Source: an uncultured Gemmatimonadaceae bacterium
Lineage (GTDB): Bacteria; Gemmatimonadota; Gemmatimonadetes; Gemmatimonadales; Gemmatimonadaceae
Direction of reading: 5' to 3'
Length of the DNA: 5,116 nucleotides
NCBI GenBank assembly: GCA_955652265.1
Contig: CATPBD010000043.1
Span: 1-5,116 of the forward strand
The translations under genes were made by a program, and so were the position numbers. The notes under the pieces were generated by a model. That model was not told the origin of the DNA. It worked only from the letters and a program-made list of their open reading frames with translations, and searched no databases. This document shows, piece by piece, positions 1-5,116 of the stretch (position 1 is the stretch's first letter; each line of letters opens with the position of its first letter).

Positions 1-2
1 AT

Positions 3-2681
3 GGCAACCAGCCGGTCTCCCACGTCACGGGCAATGGGCGGGTGACGTATGGCGACAAGTATCTCACCTACGATCTCACGCTCCAGGCACAGCCGCTCTA
101 GTTCACCGCTCTCTCGCATTCTTACCCGCTGCTTCCGCTGCGCGGAAGCTACGCGGGCCCGGTACAGGTTAAGGGTACGTCTCCCAATCTCCTCGTCAAT
201 ACAACTCTGACGGGACCGGCCGGTGCCTTCGCGTACAACGGACTCGTCGACGCGGATCCCCCCGAGTATGGCGCGCGTGGACGCGCGACTTCGACCTCGC
301 TCGACCTGCGGACTTTGCTCGAGAAGAACGCGCTGCCGCACACACAGCTCACGGGCCAGTACGATCTCGATTTGCGGGGTGAGAATCTGGCCACCCTTAC
401 CGGCAAGGCGGTGGCGTCGATCGAGAAATCGTCGCTTGCCGGATTCGGTGTCGATCCTTCCGTCGCGCGATTGCGCTTCGGGAACGGCGTCGTGACGGTC
501 GATACGCTCGCGCTCAATGCCACTGGGCTCAAGGCACAGGCCTCCGGCACCTTCGGGCTGACCGGCGCTCACACCGGCTCGCTGAGATTTTCCGCGGTGA
601 TGGATTCACTGTCGCGAATTCGGGGGCTGGTACCGTCGCTCGCAACCACGTCGCAGCTCGACTCGTTGCGCGGCAGCGCGCAGCTCACGGGCGAGCTTGC
701 GGGGAGTTCCGAGCATCTCTCGCTCAACGGAATCATTCACGCGAACGACGTACGACTTGGCACGCGAAGCGTCGAGAGCGTGCGCGGAACCATTCTCCTC
801 GGCGACCTGACCAAACAGGCAACCGGCTCACTCATATTCGGCGCCGACACCGTCGCGCTCGGGCCGGTCGGCTTCAGCAGCATCAGAGCGTCGGTCGCGC
901 TCGTATCGCCCACGTCCGGACACTTCAGCGCATCGATGCTGAGTCAGAGCGGCGTGCAGACCGATCTCGCCGGGAATCTCACTCGCAGCCGCGACACGAC
1001 CATCGTGCGATTGGATTCGGCTGCGGTGCTGGTGGATTCCGACAATCGTTACCGGCTCGAATACCCCACGCGCATTCAGTTGTCGCACGGGTTTCTCGCA
1101 CTCGATTCGCTGTTGCTGCAACACAGCAGCAAGGCAAAACTTGTCGTCGAGAACGTGCTCCTGAGCAGCGATTCAATCAAAGGGCACGTGCGGACCGATA
1201 GCGTCGACTTGCGACTCTTCCGCGCATTTGTGCCAGGACTGGCTGACGCGCGAGGTGCGATCGTGGCGGACGTAGACATTCGCGGAAGCACCAAGCAGCC
1301 CCAGCTATTCGGTCAGATATCCCTCGGCGACGGCTTCGCCCGATTCTCCAATCTCGGAACCACCTACGACCACATAATCGCCGACATCGCCCTTTCGGGA
1401 GACACAGTCCACATCAGAAAGCTTTCCGCGGAAACGGTAAAGGATCGGCGCGGTACGCTTTCCGTCACGGGCACATTGAGCTTCGAGCATTACGACAACC
1501 CGTCGTTCTCGCTCACCGCCAACGCTTCCAACTTTCACGCGATCGACAAGCCCGGCCTCGCGTCTCTCGACATATCGACGGGCCCGCCGGTGACGCTCAC
1601 TGGCTCTACCCAGAACGCGGTTATGCGCGGGAATGTCCGCGTCGAGCGCGGGACGATATACATCCCCGAAGTCGTGAAGAAGCAGATCATCGATCTCAAC
1701 GACCCGGAGTTCCAGAACGCCGTGGACACGCTGCTCTCGCTGAACCGAGACTTGATGCCCCGCGCGCCCAAGGCCGTGGCGCGGAATCTCCGGCTCGAAA
1801 ATGTGAATGTCGATATCGGACCCGACGTTTGGCTTCGTTCATCCGAAGCGAATATCAAGCTCGGCGGCTCGCTCAACGTCACGCTCGCGCCACCAAATCC
1901 GAACGAGCCGCCCCGGCTCGCGCTCGAGGGACAACTCAGCGCCGACAAGGGGACGTACAGACTCAATCTCGTCGATCCATTCATCCAGCCTACCTTCGAC
2001 GTCGAGAGCGGAGTGCTTCGCTTTTTCGGCACTCCTGATTTAAATCCGTCGCTGGACATCAGGGCAATCCATACGGTACGTCAGCCGAGACAGAGCGCGA
2101 ATGGACGCGACGTGAGAGTGGAAGTTGATATCACCGGCACTCTCGCGCAGCCAAAGCTCGCGCTCAGAAACCCCGACAACCTGCCGCTGTCGGAGAGCGA
2201 CTTGCTCAGCTACCTCGTCACGGGTGAGCCAGCTGTGGGTCTCGACAACACGACAGGTCAGGTCGCAGGACTGGGGGTGCGCTACCTCGGGAACATCTTC
2301 GCCAACGCAATTCCGCGAAACGTGCTCGATATCGTCGAGGTGCAAACGGCGGCGCCGGGCACCGATCCGACGACGCAGGGTAGCACCGCCAGCTCCTCCT
2401 ACTACAGTTTGCTCAACACGCGCGCGATCGTCGGCAAGCAGCTTGGCAGCCGGTGGTTCCTCGGACTGAGCACAGGATTATGCTTCGTGAATCCGGCCGC
2501 CTTCAAGGAAAACCTGGGACTTCAACTTGAGTACCGGATCAGCTCGCTGTACAGCGCACAGGCCGCCATCGAGCCGGGCTCGAGCAACACCAGATGCGAC
2601 AAGGGCACGGCGCCGAGCTTCACACCGACTCAGACCCCGTCGCAGCTCGGGTTCGATCTATTCCGCAACTGGCGTTTCTAA
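3..2681 (+). CDS. tamB: TamB-family translocation/assembly module protein, C-terminal part (5' end outside window, interrupted by in-frame TAG)
   Basis: TamB proteins are anchored in the inner membrane and span the periplasm as a long grooved beta-structure. With an Omp85 partner they help outer-membrane assembly and carry phospholipid. The reading frame is open from the left edge to TAA at 2679-2681, about 892 codons, except for TAG at codon 33 (99-101). Codons about 1-530 are repeated short beta-strands of the AsmA/TamB kind (patterns such as LRGSAQLTGEL and VDIRGSTKQPQLFGQISL). Codons about 530-745 carry the conserved TamB C-terminal domain: NVRVERGTIYIP, then DVWLRSSEANIKLGG, FFGTPDLNPSLDIRA, VDITGTLAQPKLAL and the closing SDLLSYLVTGEP. 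The last 80 or so residues look like amphipathic strands and end in Phe (FDLFRNWRF), resembling an outer-membrane beta-signal. There is no ATG or GTG between the TAG and the next conserved strands. The first candidate restart is TTG at 315, which is probably an ordinary leucine codon, so the homologous reading frame spans the TAG. Family assignment is strong; whether the gene is intact is uncertain. Confidence 0.88.
99..101 (+). other. In-frame amber (TAG) codon inside the tamB reading frame
   Basis: In the tamB frame the peptide reads ...TLQAQPL, stop, FTALSHSYPLLPL..., with the same beta-strand repeat style on both sides and no frame change. One base substitution from a sense codon (for example TCG Ser or TTG Leu) would explain it. 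The window's own DUF6941-like gene ends in TAG, so general amber reassignment is unlikely. A real nonsense mutation, a sequencing or assembly error, and suppression or readthrough remain possible. Confidence 0.9.
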
Positions 2682-2781
2682 AGTGTTGCTGGCTCGTCAA
2701 TTACGAGGTTCACGCTAGTGAGAAGTTCGCTGCACAGATGTAAATTCCGTACCAGCCCCTCGAGCCTTATCCGCATAACTG

Positions 2782-3000
2782 ATGGCGAAGAATCTGCGAG
2801 AAAGAGATCTGATGATGTGCCGCTCCTGCGGAAACGAGGAGCGCGCGTCGGAAGGATACCCATGCGCGGATTGCGGAACTTTCGTCTGCATCATTTGTAA
2901 CTTTCGCGGGATCACGCTGTGCAAGAAATGCGTCGCGAAACGTCCGGAGCCGCCGTTGACGCCGAGCAGATCAACGAAGATCGATTGGCCCGAGCATTGA
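2782..3000 (+). CDS. Small four-knuckle (4x CxxC) zinc-binding protein, function unknown
   Basis: This 72-residue protein has eight cysteines in four CxxC pairs at residues 13/16, 28/31, 36/39 and 47/50, so the spacing is C-x2-C-x11-C-x2-C-x4-C-x2-C-x7-C-x2-C. That is enough ligands for two zinc ions. The x4 between the second and third pair (PCADCGTFVCIIC) resembles cross-brace zinc folds such as FYVE and RING fingers, but basic FYVE lipid-binding residues are absent. A tandem zinc ribbon is the simpler alternative. A proline-rich, probably disordered tail follows residue 54. I know of no specific function. The start is unsure: ATG 2782 has no Shine-Dalgarno, while ATG 2812 (or 2815), just before the first CxxC, follows a purine-rich GAAAGAG at good spacing and would give about 62 residues. 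The 3' end overlaps the start of the NlpC/P60 gene, which suggests coupled translation. The 100 bases upstream hold only a weak -10-like TAAATT at 2741-2746. Confidence 0.72.
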   Translation: MAKNLRERDLMMCRSCGNEERASEGYPCADCGTFVCIICNFRGITLCKKCVAKRPEPPLTPSRSTKIDWPEH

Positions 3001-3776
3001 GCGAGAGTGTCACAGCCATCGCCGCGATCGCGCCGATGCTGTGCGAGCCGGACGTAAGGACGACCCAGGTATCACAGCTTCTTCACGGCCACATTTCACT
3101 CGTGGTCGAGCGACAAGGTTTGTGGCTGCACGTCAAGGGAGCTGACGGATATCCGGGCTGGGTTCATCAGGGATACGTGATCACGATGCCAGAGCCTGTT
3201 CCGCCGCTCTCGGAAACCGGCTGGAATGATCCCCGCCCACTCTCACTCGGATGCACCGTGCGCGACGAACACGGCGCCACGCGCAAGCTCCCGCTTGGCG
3301 CTCTGGTCACCGAGGGGCAGGAAAGGTTCGCCGGACTGGCGATGACGCTCGAAGAGCGTCGCAAGAGTTTTCCACCCGAGCCGGATTCGATCACCGCATC
3401 GGCTATGACATTCTTCGAGGGAACCTCGTACGAATGGGGCGGCGTGACGCCGTGGGGCTGTGACTGCTCCGGGCTCGTGTCGAGCTCCTTCCATCTCCAC
3501 GGCGTAAACGTGCCGCGTGATGCGTGGATGCAGGCATCGACGGGCGAGCCGGTGGAATTCATTCGCGATCTGCGCCCGGCCGATCTTCTCTTTTTTTCCG
3601 ACGAGCCCGATGGAAAGATCACCCATGTTGCGATCTCGCTCGGCGGAACGCGCGTGGTCCATCTTGCGCTAGGGCGCGGCGGTTACGCCGTGGACGATCT
3701 CGAGAGCGGGGACGAATACACGGATCTCCTGGTCCAACGATTCCGGTTTGGACGTAGAATCCTGGAAGAGAACTGA
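2985..3776 (+). CDS. NlpC/P60-family peptidase with N-terminal SH3b domains (YkfC-like gamma-D-glutamyl-DAP endopeptidase)
   Basis: Enzymes of this architecture cut the gamma-D-Glu/diaminopimelate bond in peptidoglycan peptides, and characterised YkfC-type members act on free L-Ala-D-Glu peptides during cell-wall recycling. Counting from TTG 2985 (263 aa), residues about 5-65 form a first SH3b-like region (TQVSQLLHGH... GLWLHVKG.DGYPGWV). Residues about 88-108 are a short second SH3b-like segment. Residues about 140-255 form the NlpC/P60 domain, with YEWGGVTPWGCDCSGLV containing the catalytic Cys161, then ADLLFF, ITHVAISLGG with His214, and VVHLALG with His226 as the likely third residue. All catalytic positions are present. 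No signal peptide is visible, which fits a cytoplasmic recycling role or export by an unseen route. The start is ambiguous: GTG 2919 and ATG 2928 lie deep in the zinc-protein gene; TTG 2985 has GAAG five bases upstream; TTG 2997 would form a 4-base TTGA overlap with the upstream stop. I prefer 2985 or 2997 because homologous sequence begins only after them. Confidence 0.87.
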   Translation: MARALSESVTAIAAIAPMLCEPDVRTTQVSQLLHGHISLVVERQGLWLHVKGADGYPGWVHQGYVITMPEPVPPLSETGWNDPRPLSLGCTVRDEHGATRKLPLGALVTEGQERFAGLAMTLEERRKSFPPEPDSITASAMTFFEGTSYEWGGVTPWGCDCSGLVSSSFHLHGVNVPRDAWMQASTGEPVEFIRDLRPADLLFFSDEPDGKITHVAISLGGTRVVHLALGRGGYAVDDLESGDEYTDLLVQRFRFGRRILEEN

Positions 3777-3782
3777 AAAGAG

Positions 3783-3827
3783 CGCTGCCGTCCGCTGCCC
3801 GCTAATCGCTATTCGCTACACGCTAAC
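3783..3827. repeat. Degenerate tandem heptamer array, consensus CGCT(A/G)NN
   Basis: Five contiguous 7-base units start at 3793, 3800, 3807, 3814 and 3821. Each begins CGCT and ends GCC, AAT, ATT, ACA or AAC. A sixth unit (CGCTGCC) lies at 3783-3789 with a three-base spacer, and an isolated CGCTAGC at 3846-3852 contains the stop codon of the minus-strand gene. The array fills most of the gap between the convergent peptidase and DUF6941-like genes. No hairpin with a T-run is present, so it does not look like a standard intrinsic terminator. Confidence 0.65.
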
Positions 3828-3847
3828 TGCCTCGGAACCGTTCTGCG

Positions 3848-4282
3848 CTAGCTGACCATTATGCTGGGCGTCCCCGTAACCATGGGCTGCTGCGTGGGTC
3901 CAGTGACAAGTAATCTCGCCGCCGCCGTCGGCTGACCGTCCAGCGTGACTTGCATCGTGTACTGTCCCACCACATTGAGCGGGAGGTCCACGACGGCGAT
4001 GATCGGCAGGTCCAGCTCGAACACAGGATTCTGAGCCGGCGCCACGCTCATCTCACCGGATGATGACCAGAGCTCCTCCTCGAATGGGGAGAGCCAGCGG
4101 AGCGTGAGCCTGTGCGCCCCGGTGTCGTCGCCATCCGCCTTGAGTCGAACGACGAAGTGTGTCCGCGGATGAATGGTCGGTAGTCCCGCCACCTGCACGG
4201 CGTCGAAGACGCCCAGGATGTTGAGCTTCCCCTCCTGAGAGAGGTTGGCGGCGTCGGCGAACACAGCGAACGAGATGTGCAT
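3848..4282 (-). CDS. DUF6941-like small protein, function unknown
   Basis: This is a 144-residue protein starting at ATG (4282-4280) and ending in TAG (3850-3848). The N-terminus MHISFAVFADAANLSQEGKLNILGVFDAV, read as two parts (MHISFAVFADAAN and SQEGKLNILGVFDAV), matches my memory of the DUF6941 family, whose members start with a strand, an A(D/E)xA element and GKLxIxGxF. The middle alternates hydrophobic strands (THFVVRLKAD, HRLTLRWLSP) and ends with a GQYTMQVTLDGQ strand before LLVTG. This suggests a small all-beta sandwich, complete at the family's usual length. It has no cysteines, signal peptide or membrane segment, so a cytoplasmic location is likely. The last 16 or so residues (PTQQPMVTGTPSIMVS) are a low-complexity tail after the predicted fold. 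No Shine-Dalgarno precedes the ATG; a TACTTT hexamer lies five bases upstream. It is divergent from the EamA transporter and convergent with the peptidase. The biochemical role is unknown to me. Confidence 0.8.
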   Translation of the reverse strand: MHISFAVFADAANLSQEGKLNILGVFDAVQVAGLPTIHPRTHFVVRLKADGDDTGAHRLTLRWLSPFEEELWSSSGEMSVAPAQNPVFELDLPIIAVVDLPLNVVGQYTMQVTLDGQPTAAARLLVTGPTQQPMVTGTPSIMVS

Positions 4283-4327
4283 GACGCAAAGTAGCCGCGC
4301 CGCGCCCGCTCCGGCTAGCTTTCGTCG
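4283..4327. promoter_or_regulatory. 45-base divergent intergenic region with imperfect dyad and back-to-back -10-like hexamers
   Basis: The whole control space between the two divergent start codons is 45 bases. It contains AAAGTAGCC at 4288-4296 and GGCTAGCTTT at 4313-4322, an inverted repeat with one extra base and a GC-rich centre. Each arm carries a TANNNT hexamer pointing at its own gene: TAGCTT (4316-4321) six bases before the transporter ATG, and TACTTT (minus strand, 4293-4288) five bases before the DUF6941-like ATG. Neither gene has a Shine-Dalgarno, so leaderless transcripts are possible. No TTGACA-like -35 is visible. This is a suggestion from sequence only. Confidence 0.35.
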
Positions 4328-5116
4328 ATGACAGAATCAGCTACGCACCCCTCGTCCATAACGGCAGACCCCGCCGCACATCCCCCGTTCGGTTTTACAG
4401 ATGTACTGCTGTTCACGATGGCGGTGATCTGGGGGATAAACTTCGTGGTGGTGAAGTACGCCACCCACATTTTCAACCCTGTTGCGTTCACCGGCCTGCG
4501 CGTGGGAATCGCCGCTGTGTTTCTTCTGCTGGTCGCCTTTGCAGGTCGTCGAGCGGCACTCTCCCGTCGCGATGTGATCCGTCTCCTTCTCCTGGGCGTA
4601 CTCGGAAACGGGCTTTATCAGCTCTTCTTCGTGCTCGGTGTAGCGCGCACGCGCGCGGGGAACGCGTCACTGATAGTAGGCGCGGCGCCTGCCTTCATTG
4701 CACTCGTTGCACGGGCGCGGGGGATGGAGCGGGTGAAGCCGATGACGCTCGTCGGCATAGCGCTCTCGGTCATCGGCGTGGCATTCGTGATCGTCGGGAG
4801 CGCGAGCTCGCCCAGGGGTGACGCGACACTGCTTGGCTCGTTGCTCGTCTTCGTCGGCGTGATCTGCTGGACCCTTTACACGATAGGCCTCCAACCCTAT
4901 GCGGAGCGGATCGATGTGATCCAGCTCTCCGCGGTGACGCTGGTCGGTGGGGCAATACCTCTTCTGATTGTGTCGGCCCCGGCGTTGATCTCAACCAACT
5001 GGGGTGCTGTCGGAATGGGAGGGTGGCTCGCGGTATTTTATTCGAGTGTGATATCGATGGGCGTCGCCTATTTCTTCTGGTATCGCGGCCTGCGGGTACT
5101 GGGCCCCACGCGCACC
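4328..5116 (+). CDS. EamA/DMT-superfamily (RhaT-like) transporter, 3' end outside window
   Basis: The frame opens at ATG 4328 and runs without a stop to the right edge (263 codons so far). EamA-family proteins are ten-helix inner-membrane carriers that export or import small metabolites such as amino acids; the substrate cannot be read from this sequence. After a hydrophilic, proline-rich N-terminus of about 22 residues, helices lie at roughly residues 24-45 (with the family's WGINFVVVK), 52-72, 84-104, 108-127, 134-155, 163-185, 195-216 and 228-250. FNPVAFTGLR after helix 1 and ARTRAGNASLIVGAAPAF around helices 3-4 are typical of the first EamA repeat. The second repeat starts near residue 163 and is cut at GLRVLGPTRT, before the last two helices. 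A whole protein would be about 300-320 residues. The start has no Shine-Dalgarno, but the next downstream ATG (residue 31) would cut into helix 1. It is divergent from the DUF6941-like gene. Confidence 0.88.
   Translation, partial: MTESATHPSSITADPAAHPPFGFTDVLLFTMAVIWGINFVVVKYATHIFNPVAFTGLRVGIAAVFLLLVAFAGRRAALSRRDVIRLLLLGVLGNGLYQLFFVLGVARTRAGNASLIVGAAPAFIALVARARGMERVKPMTLVGIALSVIGVAFVIVGSASSPRGDATLLGSLLVFVGVICWTLYTIGLQPYAERIDVIQLSAVTLVGGAIPLLIVSAPALISTNWGAVGMGGWLAVFYSSVISMGVAYFFWYRGLRVLGPTRT

Noticed and set aside
1..45. ATG at position 1 opening a short plus-strand frame
   Set aside because: It is in a different frame from the tamB sequence and stops after 14 codons, so it is a chance start at the window edge.
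315..317. TTG 315 as the true start of a shorter gene
   Set aside because: The frame upstream of it (102-314) reads as the same beta-repeat protein, with phrases such as GSYAGPVQVKGT, so this TTG is most likely an internal leucine codon.
1535..2059. 174-residue minus-strand open frame antisense to tamB
   Set aside because: It mirrors the strongly conserved TamB C-terminal domain on the plus strand, is serine-rich as expected for a shadow frame in GC-rich DNA, and shows no domain.
2704..2728. Possible hairpin TTCAC-GCTA-GTGAG after tamB
   Set aside because: The stem is only about five pairs including a G-T pair and is not followed by a T-run, so it does not support a terminator call.
2741..2746. 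TAAATT as a -10 box for the zinc-protein gene
   Set aside because: There is no -35-like hexamer at 16-18 bases upstream, and a lone TANNNT is expected by chance.
3591..3597. Run of seven T in the peptidase gene as a phase-variation tract
   Set aside because: It encodes the conserved Leu-Phe-Phe of the NlpC/P60 ADLLFF motif in the correct frame. A single 7-base tract inside conserved sequence is weak evidence for switching.
3167..3662. Two long minus-strand open frames (151 and 139 codons) antisense to the peptidase
   Set aside because: The plus strand carries the full NlpC/P60 catalytic set; the antisense products are low-complexity with no recognisable motif.
3777..3847. Intrinsic terminator between the convergent genes
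   Set aside because: No GC-rich stem followed by a T-run is present in either direction; only the heptamer array and short palindromes such as GCTAGC are seen.

Overview
The window looks like a piece of a high-GC, Gram-negative-type bacterial chromosome. The outer-membrane-biogenesis protein TamB, the protein sequence style and the gene mix suggest Gemmatimonadota or a related phylum. That placement is inference from sequence character, not a database match. I see no mobile element, CRISPR array, tRNA or rRNA.

Layout. Positions 3-2681 (+) hold the C-terminal part of a TamB/AsmA-like envelope protein, cut by the left edge and broken by an in-frame TAG at 99-101. After a 100-base gap comes a 72-residue protein with four CxxC knuckles (2782-3000, +). 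It runs directly into, and slightly overlaps, an NlpC/P60 cell-wall peptidase of the SH3b-SH3b-NlpC/P60 (YkfC-like) type that ends at 3776. A 71-base convergent gap follows and is largely built of degenerate CGCTNNN heptamers. On the minus strand, 3848-4282 encodes a small DUF6941-like protein of unknown function. It is divergent, across only 45 bases, from a DMT/EamA-family inner-membrane transporter (4328 to the right edge, incomplete).

How the genes relate. TamB (phospholipid transport and outer-membrane assembly) and the NlpC/P60 peptidase (peptidoglycan peptide cleavage) are both envelope-maintenance functions. The zinc-knuckle gene and the peptidase are probably translated together. The DUF6941 and EamA genes share one short divergent control region and need not be functionally linked to the left half. 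No stretch above 300 bases lacks a gene.

Most of the window is ordinary housekeeping or accessory envelope content. The points worth a second look are the in-frame amber codon in tamB, the compact all-cysteine cross-brace-like zinc protein coupled to the peptidase, the heptamer array in the convergent gap, and the dyad in the divergent gap. I do not see convincing evidence of a wholly new multi-gene system.
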